NCBI GenBank assembly: GCA_023402175.1
Contig: JAEXCN010000504.1
Location: 1-10,387, forward strand
Direction: 5' to 3'
DNA: 10,387 nt
Origin: Pseudomonadota bacterium
Lineage (GTDB): Bacteria > Myxococcota_A > Polyangia > Polyangiales > Polyangiaceae
Both the position numbers and the translations under genes were made by a program. Positions 1 through 5,863 of the stretch are shown here, in pieces (the stretch's first letter is position 1; each line of letters opens with the position of its first letter). The notes below the pieces were generated by a model, which was not told where the DNA came from, did not search any database, and saw nothing but the letters and a program-made list of their open reading frames with translations.

Positions 1-13
1 CCTTCGAGAACGG

Positions 14-36
14 CACCCCCCAATTCTAGGGGGGTG
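14..36. terminator. Strong GC hairpin upstream of the cupin gene (possible terminator of an off-window gene)
   Basis: A perfect 8-bp inverted repeat, CACCCCCC (14-21) and GGGGGGTG (29-36), encloses a 7-base AT-rich loop. There is no T-tract on either side, so classic intrinsic termination is not proven. It may end transcription of a gene outside the window and insulate the cupin-VOC operon. Confidence 0.35.
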
Positions 37-115
37 GTCCCGAGGGGCCCCAACACGCGGGAATGCGCGGTTTTCGTGCGTGCCGTACCCATGAATCGTC
101 GCAACCAACGGCGAC

Positions 116-121
116 GAGGAG
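116..121 (+). promoter_or_regulatory. Ribosome binding site of the cupin gene
   Basis: GAGGAG sits six bases before the ATG at 128, an optimal Shine-Dalgarno arrangement. It decides this start over an upstream ATG at 91 and an internal ATG at 158. Confidence 0.7.
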
Positions 122-127
122 TCGAAC

Positions 128-592
128 ATGAACGTTACTCGAGAACCGGTTTGGCACATGGGATCCCTCTTTCGCTGGCTCGCCACGGCGCGCGACACGA
201 ACGGCGCGTTCTCTCTCGCCGAAGTCGAGGTCCGCGCTGGAGGTGAGCCGCCGCCGCATCGCCACACGAACGAAGATGAGTCGTTCTACGTGCTCGACGG
301 CGAGATCGACTTCATCGTCGACGGCAAGGTCACCCGTGCGCGACCGGGGGAGCTCGTCTTCTTGCCGCGCGGACGGACGCATGCCTTTCTCGTCGCAACC
401 GCTCGGGCACGCGCACTCCTCCACATCAGCCCGGCAGGCTTGGAGGATGCCTTCCTCGAAACGAGCGAGCGCGCCCCTCGGGCCGAGCTCCCTCCCCTGC
501 CCGACGGCCCGCCACCGCGCGAGGTGATCGAACGCGTTCTGTCGATTCACGGCGCACGTGGGGTCAGCTACGAGCTCGGAGGTGCACGATGA
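128..592 (+). CDS. Cupin domain protein (single-domain, quercetin dioxygenase-like)
   Basis: This 154-residue cytosolic protein has one conserved cupin barrel. Cupin motif 1 spans about residues 38-58, with G39, H44-x-H46, E51 and G58. Motif 2 spans about 73-85, with P73-G74, P80-x-G82 and H85. The 3-His/1-Glu metal site (H44, H46, E51, H85) is therefore complete, so it probably binds a divalent metal such as Fe, Mn or Ni. The length fits small cupins annotated as quercetin 2,3-dioxygenase-like, but the substrate cannot be read from sequence. The start is fixed by a GAGGAG ribosome site six bases upstream. The stop overlaps the start of the VOC gene by four bases (ATGA), so the two are translationally coupled and may act on related small molecules. 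It could equally be a binding or sensing cupin without catalysis. Confidence 0.85.
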   Translation: MNVTREPVWHMGSLFRWLATARDTNGAFSLAEVEVRAGGEPPPHRHTNEDESFYVLDGEIDFIVDGKVTRARPGELVFLPRGRTHAFLVATARARALLHISPAGLEDAFLETSERAPRAELPPLPDGPPPREVIERVLSIHGARGVSYELGGAR

Positions 593-1086
593 ACGCACGG
601 CTCGGGCACGTCGCCATCGAAGTCCGCGATCTGGCAGCTTCGATCGCGTTCTATCGCGCAATCGTCGGCGCAGAGCCTGTTGCCCGCGACGAGAAGCACC
701 ACATCGTCATGCTTCGCACTCCGGCGTCCGATCGCTTCCACGACCTCGCACTCCACGAGGTGCGTGCCGAGGGCCGAAAGCCAGCCGGCGCATCGCACGT
801 TGCGTGGGAGGTCGATGACGTCGCGGCCCTTTGCGCCGCACGCGACGCACTCGTTGCCCGCGGAGCCGTCCGCTGGGCGGCGGACTTCGGGATGGCGCGG
901 TCCGTCTTCGGTGTCGACCCCGATGGACATGCGATCGAGATCACGTGCGTTCGACCAACCGACGAGTGGCAGCGCTGGGAACGAGAGGGCACGGGCTTCC
1001 AGCCCCTTGCGCCAACGACGCTCGAGCCACCGACCGACGGCAACAAGACGGCCCCCGCGAAGTCGGAAGCGAGCGCTGCTCGCTGA
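589..1086 (+). CDS. VOC superfamily (glyoxalase/extradiol dioxygenase fold) protein
   Basis: This 165-residue protein begins with a typical vicinal-oxygen-chelate half-module (GHVAIEVRDLAASIAFYRAI) followed by the paired module around ASHVAWEV. Candidate metal ligands are H7, H70 and E117 (in HAIEI), the usual 2-His/1-Glu pattern of metal-dependent VOC enzymes such as glyoxalases and extradiol dioxygenases. The fold ends near residue 125. The last 40 residues are a Pro/Ala/Thr-rich tail with no visible domain. The ATG lies inside the cupin stop (ATGA), which implies coupled translation in a two-gene operon. Within the family, function ranges over glyoxalase, dioxygenase, antibiotic resistance and epimerase, and nothing here discriminates among them. 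A hairpin-rich spacer follows directly and may end the transcript. Confidence 0.85.
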   Translation: MNARLGHVAIEVRDLAASIAFYRAIVGAEPVARDEKHHIVMLRTPASDRFHDLALHEVRAEGRKPAGASHVAWEVDDVAALCAARDALVARGAVRWAADFGMARSVFGVDPDGHAIEITCVRPTDEWQRWEREGTGFQPLAPTTLEPPTDGNKTAPAKSEASAAR

Positions 1087-1101
1087 GGCTCGCGCGCGCG
1101 T

Positions 1102-1157
1102 CGGCGCATGGCTTCGCGGCTCTCTCTCGTGATGACGAGAGCCGTACGCATGCGCCG
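1102..1157 (+). terminator. Long nested hairpin after the VOC gene (terminator or processing structure)
   Basis: Sixteen bases after the VOC stop there is an outer 9-bp arm, CGGCGCATG (1102-1110) with CATGCGCCG (1149-1157). It encloses an inner 7-bp arm, GGCTCTC (1118-1124) with GAGAGCC (1137-1143). An alternative inner pairing is CTCTCGT (1124-1130) with ACGAGAG (1135-1141). No T-run follows, so it may be a Rho-assisted or mRNA-stabilising 3' structure rather than a classic intrinsic terminator. Confidence 0.45.
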
Positions 1158-1223
1158 CCGCGAGCCGCGGCGACGAGCGTGAAAACGTCGCGCGCGTTCT
1201 TCCCAGGGCGAGCCGGGGCTCGC
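1156..1223 (+). repeat. Cluster of two further GC hairpins in the 1087-1384 spacer
   Basis: CGCCGCG (1156-1162) pairs with CGCGGCG (1166-1172) across a 3-base loop. GCGAGCC (1208-1214) pairs with GGCTCGC (1217-1223) across 2 bases. A third, GGTGAC/GTCACC at 1304-1323, follows. With the structure at 1102-1157 they make the whole spacer unusually foldable. No open reading frame with the local codon bias was recognised between 1087 and 1384. Confidence 0.45.
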
Positions 1224-1359
1224 GCGACACCACACAGCCACGCGGATGAGCTCATTCGCGGTCTCGAGCACGCGATCCACGACGCGCCGACGCAGCCCTG
1301 AACGGTGACTTCGGGATGTCACCATGATGTCGCCGTACGACCGTCGAACCGTCAGGGGC

Positions 1360-1377
1360 CGCGGACTACGGTCCGCG
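1360..1377 (+). promoter_or_regulatory. cUACGg tetraloop hairpin in the kinase mRNA leader
   Basis: CGCGGAC (1360-1366), loop TACG, and GTCCGCG (1371-1377) form a perfect 7-bp stem closed by C-UACG-G, a member of the very stable UNCG tetraloop class. It ends seven bases before the GTG start at 1385, where a Shine-Dalgarno sequence would normally lie. None is evident. If transcribed as part of the leader it could limit ribosome access. That role is inferred. Confidence 0.45.
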
Positions 1378-1384
1378 CATCGCG

Positions 1385-3196
1385 GTGAGCGAGCGTTCTC
1401 TGAGTCCCACGCCGTTCCTCCAGCTCGGAAGGTACCGGCTCATCATCGAGCTCGCGCAAGGCGGGATGGGCAACGTCTACCTGGCCGTGGCGCAGGGGCC
1501 CGCCGGGTTCACGAAGATGAGCGTCATCAAGGAGCTCAAGCCGTCGCTCCTGGAGGAAGAAGGTTTCCTCGAGATGTTCCTCGACGAGGCCCGCCTCTGC
1601 GCTCGTCTGAATCATCCGAACGTCGTCCAGACGAACGAAGTCAACGTCGAGAACGGCCGCGCGTTCCTCGCGATGGAGTATCTCGACGGCCAGTCGCTCC
1701 TCCGCGTGCGATCGCGTCTCGGGCGCGAAGCCAAGCTCTGGCTCGGCGCGCACGTGCGGGTGCTCGCCGAGGCGTGCAGCGGCCTGCACTACGCTCACGA
1801 GCTCTGCGATCTCGACGGAATGCCGCTCGGCGTCGTGCATCGCGACGTCAGCCCGCACAACGTCTTCGTCACCTACGACGGGCAGGTGAAGCTCGTAGAC
1901 TTCGGCGTCGCGAAGGCGATGAGCCAGAGCCACGAGACGCACGTCGGCGTCGTGAAGGGAAAGATCCCGTACATGGCGCCCGAACATGCTCGGAGCGAGC
2001 CGGTCGATCGGCGCGCAGACATCTTCGTGATCGGCGTCCTCCTCTGGGAGGCCGCTGCCGGGAAGCGGATGTGGACCGGGCACCGGAGTGAAGGGATCCT
2101 CCGGCGGCTCGCCACGAACGACATCCCTCCGCTCCTCGAAGCTGCGCCCGAGGTCGACATGCGCCTCGCGAACATCATCGCGCGCGCGACAGCGGCGTTC
2201 CCCGAAGCGCGGTACCCGACCGCCGATCTGCTTCGTCGCGACCTCGAGGGATGGCTCGCGACACAATCCCGCGGCGGCCACGGCGCGCTTCGCGAGCTCG
2301 GAGAAGAGATGACGCGCGCCTTTGCGAAGGAGCGCGCCGAGGTGTCCGCGGCCGTGACCCAGCAGATTCAATTGCTCCGAGAGGCAGCCGCCGAGGGTCG
2401 GTCGTGGAGCGTCGGCCTCGTCCGCCTGAACGACGCGGCGTCGAGCGGCTCGTTTCCTTCGGGCAGTCAGCGCTCGCAGAGCCAACCGATCGTCACGGGC
2501 GTCGACCGAGACGTCGCGCTGCTCCCACGCATCAGCTCATCGGCGCCGAACGTTGGTTCGAATCCCGCGGGGAGCGGCTCGCATGGGAGCGGCTCTCATG
2601 GCAGCGCCGTCATCGCGATGGCGAGCTCACCGCGCGGCCCCGCCCCACAAACCCGCTCGCGTCGCAGCATCGCCGTGATCGCGGTCGCGAGCGCGACGCT
2701 CGTGGTGCTGGCGGTGCTCGCAGCCGTCGTGCTCGGCTTCGCAGCATCGAGGTCGAAGACGGCAGCTGCTTCCCGACCCGTAGAACCAACGGCGCCCATG
2801 GCGAGCTCGGAGCCGCCGCCTTCGGTCGAAGAAGATGTGACCGTGAACGTTCGGCTCGCCGCTTCTCCGCCGGGCGCGCGCGTGTATCTCGACGGTGCGC
2901 TCCTGCCTTCGAATCCGCACGTCGCCTCGTTCCGGAAGGACGCGGTGATGCACCAAGTCCGAGCGGAAGCGCCGGGCCATGTGATGAAGACCCAGCTCGT
3001 CGCGTTCGACCACGAGATCGACATGCTGCTCGCGCTCGATCGCGTCGCGATCGCTCCGGCTCCTGGTCCGATGCCTCGCACGAAGCCCGGGTCGTCGCAG
3101 TCCGAGCCTCCGGTCATGGATCGGAGCAGCGAGCCGGCTCCTCCGAAGCCGCGAAAGAACCAACGTCCGATCGACACCGACCTGGAGCCGCGATGA
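1385..3196 (+). CDS. Transmembrane Ser/Thr protein kinase with C-terminal PEGA domain
   Basis: The protein has 603 residues. The cytosolic kinase domain (about 15-290) has a Gly-rich loop (G26-G27-x-G29), VIK lysine K49, helix-C E68, catalytic loop HRDVSPHN (152-159, D154 and N159), DFG (172-174) and APE (198-200), so it looks catalytically competent. The HRDxK lysine is Ser (S156), a variant common in myxobacterial kinases. A low-complexity linker with a GSGSH repeat leads to one membrane helix (about 429-453), then a Pro-rich stretch and a PEGA domain (about 485-555) predicted outside the inner membrane. The tail is Pro/basic. GTG at 1385 is the first usable start after an in-frame stop at 1325, but it has no clear ribosome site. 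The stop overlaps the lipoprotein start (ATGA). It is probably the signal output of this operon, phosphorylating unidentified cytosolic targets in response to an envelope cue. Confidence 0.92.
   Translation: MSERSLSPTPFLQLGRYRLIIELAQGGMGNVYLAVAQGPAGFTKMSVIKELKPSLLEEEGFLEMFLDEARLCARLNHPNVVQTNEVNVENGRAFLAMEYLDGQSLLRVRSRLGREAKLWLGAHVRVLAEACSGLHYAHELCDLDGMPLGVVHRDVSPHNVFVTYDGQVKLVDFGVAKAMSQSHETHVGVVKGKIPYMAPEHARSEPVDRRADIFVIGVLLWEAAAGKRMWTGHRSEGILRRLATNDIPPLLEAAPEVDMRLANIIARATAAFPEARYPTADLLRRDLEGWLATQSRGGHGALRELGEEMTRAFAKERAEVSAAVTQQIQLLREAAAEGRSWSVGLVRLNDAASSGSFPSGSQRSQSQPIVTGVDRDVALLPRISSSAPNVGSNPAGSGSHGSGSHGSAVIAMASSPRGPAPQTRSRRSIAVIAVASATLVVLAVLAAVVLGFAASRSKTAAASRPVEPTAPMASSEPPPSVEEDVTVNVRLAASPPGARVYLDGALLPSNPHVASFRKDAVMHQVRAEAPGHVMKTQLVAFDHEIDMLLALDRVAIAPAPGPMPRTKPGSSQSEPPVMDRSSEPAPPKPRKNQRPIDTDLEPR
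2570..2599 (+). repeat. Two-copy 15-bp tandem repeat encoding GSGSH in the kinase linker
   Basis: GGGAGCGGCTCGCAT (2570-2584) is followed directly by the same unit with one change, GGGAGCGGCTCTCAT (2585-2599). It encodes a flexible Gly/Ser/His linker between the kinase domain and the membrane helix. Copy number may vary between strains. Confidence 0.7.
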
Positions 3197-3534
3197 ACCG
3201 CCATATGCGTGGCGCCGTCCTGACCGTCACCGCGATCGCTCTCTTCGCGATCGGCTGCAACCTCGTCGTCGGCAGATACGACTTCCGCGATGACGGCGAT
3301 GGCGGACCGAAGGCAATCGCCGACGCCGACGGCGGCGCCGAGAGCGACAGCGCGAGCTGCACCGTCGATCTCGCCGAGACGTGCTTCCCGTGTGATCCCA
3401 CCACGAACGCAGAGTTCTTGAACGCATGCGGCGAGTCGCCGTGCATCCCGTTCGATCGCTCGCGACTCGACGGCCTCCTCCTGCCCGACGGCGGGCTACC
3501 GCAACTCCCGCCCGATGGTGGCACGACGCAATGA
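3193..3534 (+). CDS. Small Cys-containing lipoprotein in the kinase operon
   Basis: This 113-residue protein has a lipoprotein signal: basic N-terminus (MNRHMR), hydrophobic core, and lipobox AIGC with the lipidated cysteine at C22 and Asn at +2, so outer-membrane sorting is plausible. Next come an Asp/Gly-rich acidic linker (about 30-52) and a short Cys cluster (C56, C64, C67, C79, C84) likely to form disulfides in the periplasm. The C-terminus is Leu/Pro/Gly-rich. I recognise no Pfam-type domain. The CxxC plus Thr-Asn-Ala-Glu pattern (TCFPC...TTNAE) resembles the Cys-rich tail of the next protein (TCQSCTTNAEC). Both ends overlap neighbours by ATGA, so it is produced together with the kinase and the binding-fold protein, possibly as their partner. 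Function unknown. The start is fixed by the overlap and signal peptide. Confidence 0.8.
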   Translation: MNRHMRGAVLTVTAIALFAIGCNLVVGRYDFRDDGDGGPKAIADADGGAESDSASCTVDLAETCFPCDPTTNAEFLNACGESPCIPFDRSRLDGLLLPDGGLPQLPPDGGTTQ

Positions 3535-4784
3535 AGACCCTCGCGACCACGCTTCTCACGCTCTCTCTTTCGTTCGTCATGACCGCCGATGCGAGCGCGG
3601 CGAGCTGTTCGGCGCTGCGCAAGCTCCTGCCGGGTGGAGCTGCTCCCGACGCAGGCTCCGGTGAGGCGGTACCTCCCGTCGTCTACGTCACAGGGTCATC
3701 GGCCGTGAAGCCGCTCATCGCAGCGCTCGCCCCCGCGATCTTCCTCGATCCGGTGAGGCCCGCCACGCTCGTGTACCTGAGCCAGGGCTCGTGCACCGGC
3801 GCGAGCGCGATCCTCTCGGGGACGCCGATGGCGACCGACGACACGACCACGGCGATCTACTGGGACGCGAACAGCGCGACCACGGCCGTGGGCTCCAAGA
3901 GCGCGAAGGAAGAGTCGTGCACGCTCGCCAGCGGCACGATCGCGGACGTCGGAATCTCCGACGTGTTCGCGCAGACGTGCGGGCTCGGCGCGACCGGCCT
4001 TCCGCAAGGTATCGCCGACTTCCAGGGGCCGATCCAGGCGATGACGTTCGCGGCCAACAAGAGCTCGCGCGAGCAATCGATCAGCGCGGAGGCCGCTTAC
4101 CTGACGTTTGCGTTCGGGAACGTCGCGCCGTGGCTCGACAACGCATTCCTCTTCCGCCGGAACGCGCTCTCCGGGACGCAGCAGATGATCGCGGCTGCCA
4201 TCGGCGTCGACGCCACGCGGTGGCGCGGCAGCGACCAAAAGAACAGCGACAACATCTTCACGAGCCTCGCCGGGATCATCGCGCAAGCGGACGCGGACAA
4301 GGCGATCGGGATCTTGGCCGCCGACTATTCCTCGCGGCCGGAGCTGAAGCAGCTCGCCTATCAGCACTACGGCCAGCGATGCGGGTACCTCCCAGACGTG
4401 CGGCCGCTCGACAAGCGGAACGTCCGTGAGGGGCGTTATGCCATCTGGGGGCCGCTCCATCTCTTCACGCAGGTGGACGGGACCGGACTCGCGAAGAACC
4501 CGCGTGCGCGCGACCTGATCGGGTATCTCTCCGGCAGCGAGCCGCCGCCGCTCGGCGTCGAGCTCATTCGAACGGCGGTCCGGCAGCACGTCGTGCCCCC
4601 GTGCGCGATGAAGGTGCAGCGGACGAGCGAGATGGGAGCCATCGCGTCGTTCAAGCCGCCGCGGGCCTGCGGCTGCGCGTTCGACCGCGAGGCCATCGGG
4701 ACGTCGACGTGCCAGTCGTGCACGACGAACGCGGAGTGCTCGTCCGGGCAGAGCTGCAACTTCGGCTTCTGCGAGGCGCAATGA
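3531..4784 (+). CDS. Secreted substrate-binding-fold (PstS-like) protein with Cys-rich tail
   Basis: The protein has 417 residues. A Sec signal peptide covers about 1-23 (MKTLATTLLTLSLSFVM, then ADASA cleavage). The mature part opens with VYVTGSSAVKPLIAAL (about 52-66) and SQGSCTGA (84-91), resembling the ligand-contacting start of PBP-like_2/PstS-type phosphate-binding domains. It continues as a two-lobe binding fold to about residue 365. The last 38 residues (380-417) hold seven cysteines (380, 382, 394, 397, 403, 409, 414) in EGF-like or disulfide-knot spacing. No ABC permease or ATPase gene is nearby, so a sensory or binding role fits better than transport. Ligand identity is inferred only. 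A longer in-frame start at 3426 is rejected because ATG 3531 gives a clean signal peptide and an ATGA overlap. Confidence 0.82.
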   Translation: MKTLATTLLTLSLSFVMTADASAASCSALRKLLPGGAAPDAGSGEAVPPVVYVTGSSAVKPLIAALAPAIFLDPVRPATLVYLSQGSCTGASAILSGTPMATDDTTTAIYWDANSATTAVGSKSAKEESCTLASGTIADVGISDVFAQTCGLGATGLPQGIADFQGPIQAMTFAANKSSREQSISAEAAYLTFAFGNVAPWLDNAFLFRRNALSGTQQMIAAAIGVDATRWRGSDQKNSDNIFTSLAGIIAQADADKAIGILAADYSSRPELKQLAYQHYGQRCGYLPDVRPLDKRNVREGRYAIWGPLHLFTQVDGTGLAKNPRARDLIGYLSGSEPPPLGVELIRTAVRQHVVPPCAMKVQRTSEMGAIASFKPPRACGCAFDREAIGTSTCQSCTTNAECSSGQSCNFGFCEAQ

Positions 4785-5788
4785 GCACGCGACGGTTCGG
4801 CGCGGTCGTCGCGCTCGTGGCGCTCTTCGCTGCGCGGGATCTCTGCGCCCAGCCGGCGCCGGCCGCCGATTCGACCGCTGGGGCCCCGGCGGAGACGAAG
4901 GTTCGTTTCCAGCGCGGCGTGAAGCTCTACACGGAAGAGGACTATCGAGCAGCGCTCGTCGAGTTCAAGCGCGCATTCGAGCTCTCGGGCAATCGCGCCA
5001 TCCTCTTCAACGTCGGTCAAACGCAGTTCCAGCTGCGCGACTACGCCGGCGCGCTGCAGTCGTTCGAGGAGTATCTCCGCGGCTCGGGTACGCAACTCTC
5101 GGCGGCACGTCGCCAGCAGGTCGAGAAAGACATCGAAGACCTCCGCGGGCGCATCGCAAAGGTCACGATCGAGACCAACGTCCCCGGCGTCGACGTCACG
5201 CTCGACGATGCTCCCCTCGGAGTTGCACCGCTCTCCTCTGCGGTCGTCGTGAGCGCGGGCATCCGGAAGTTCGGCGCGACCAAAGAGGGCTACAGCCCCG
5301 TCGTGCGCTCGATCGAGGTCGCCGGCGGGGACGTCACGACGCTACGGCTCGAGCTCGTCGCGGTGCCTGCCCCGCACACGCCTTCGCTCCAGCCTCCGCC
5401 TCCACATCCGCCGAGCGGGGCGACAGCGACGACGCCGCGGGCGTCTGAATCGCGCAGCATCTCGCCGGTCGTCCTCGCGGCGTACGGCGTCGGCGCGGCG
5501 GGGCTCGCGACGGGCGCTGTCTTCGGGGCGCTAGCGCTCGGCACGAAGGCCGATCTCGATGCGCGTTGCGAGAACCGAATCTGCCCGACGTCGGAGCGAT
5601 CGAACGGCAACGCACTGACGACCCAGGCCACGATCTCGTCGATCGGCTTTGGCGTGGGCCTCGTCGGGCTCGGCGTCGGGACGTACTTCCTTCTCTCCGG
5701 CGGGACATCCCCGACCACGACCGCGTCTGCGCCCCGGGTGACGCCGTGGTTCACAGGCACGAGCGCGGGCCTCTCCGGCGCGTTCTGA
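4781..5788 (+). CDS. TPR/PEGA-domain envelope protein
   Basis: The protein has 335 residues. A signal peptide spans 1-23 (cleavage LCA before QP). About 37-105 carry two TPR-like units (FQRGVKLYTEEDYRAALVEF and FNVGQTQFQLRDYAGALQSF). A PEGA domain covers about 125-195 (VTIETNVPGVDVTLDDAPLG), then a Pro-rich linker, then two hydrophobic segments (about 228-250 and 285-305) separated by a short loop with two cysteines. The mature protein is probably envelope-anchored by its C-terminus with TPR and PEGA modules in the periplasm, a layout frequent in myxobacteria and suited to scaffolding or cell-wall contact. The ATG overlaps the preceding stop (ATGA). A longer in-frame start at 4601 lies inside the previous gene and is rejected. 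It shares the PEGA module with the kinase, hinting at common ligands or partners. It is the last gene of the operon and converges on the nucleotidyltransferase gene. Confidence 0.86.
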   Translation: MSTRRFGAVVALVALFAARDLCAQPAPAADSTAGAPAETKVRFQRGVKLYTEEDYRAALVEFKRAFELSGNRAILFNVGQTQFQLRDYAGALQSFEEYLRGSGTQLSAARRQQVEKDIEDLRGRIAKVTIETNVPGVDVTLDDAPLGVAPLSSAVVVSAGIRKFGATKEGYSPVVRSIEVAGGDVTTLRLELVAVPAPHTPSLQPPPPHPPSGATATTPRASESRSISPVVLAAYGVGAAGLATGAVFGALALGTKADLDARCENRICPTSERSNGNALTTQATISSIGFGVGLVGLGVGTYFLLSGGTSPTTTASAPRVTPWFTGTSAGLSGAF

Positions 5789-5823
5789 CCCGCGCCCGCC
5801 ATCAACGCCTTTCCAGGCATGCG

Positions 5824-5844
5824 GCGAGCTCGTTGCAGGCTCGC
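5824..5844. terminator. Possible terminator hairpin between convergent genes
   Basis: GCGAGC (5824-5829) and GCTCGC (5839-5844) can pair across nine bases in the 75-base gap between the convergent TPR/PEGA and nucleotidyltransferase genes. It could serve both strands. The stem is short and lacks a T-tract. Confidence 0.35.
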
Positions 5845-5863
5845 ACAGCGCCTCGTTACCTCG

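Noticed and set aside
152..159. Kinase residues HRDVSPHN: loss of the HRDxK lysine as sign of a pseudokinase
   Set aside because: Coordinates are residue numbers of the kinase at 1385-3196. This Ser variant is common in myxobacterial kinases, and the VIK lysine, HRD Asp, Asn and DFG are all present.
26..661. Long minus-strand open frame opposite the cupin and VOC genes
   Set aside because: Arg-rich shadow frame. The + strand cupin and VOC motifs with a good ribosome site explain the region.
1352..2485. 377-codon minus-strand open frame opposite the kinase
   Set aside because: Antisense shadow of a high-GC gene. No motifs, while the + strand has every kinase signature.
2553..2566. GGTTCGAATCC string resembling a tRNA T-arm
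   Set aside because: It lies inside the kinase reading frame with no acceptor, D-arm or anticodon stem around it. Chance similarity.
3696..4781. 361-codon minus-strand open frame opposite the binding-protein gene
   Set aside because: Antisense shadow. Low-complexity Arg/Ala/Leu composition and no domain.
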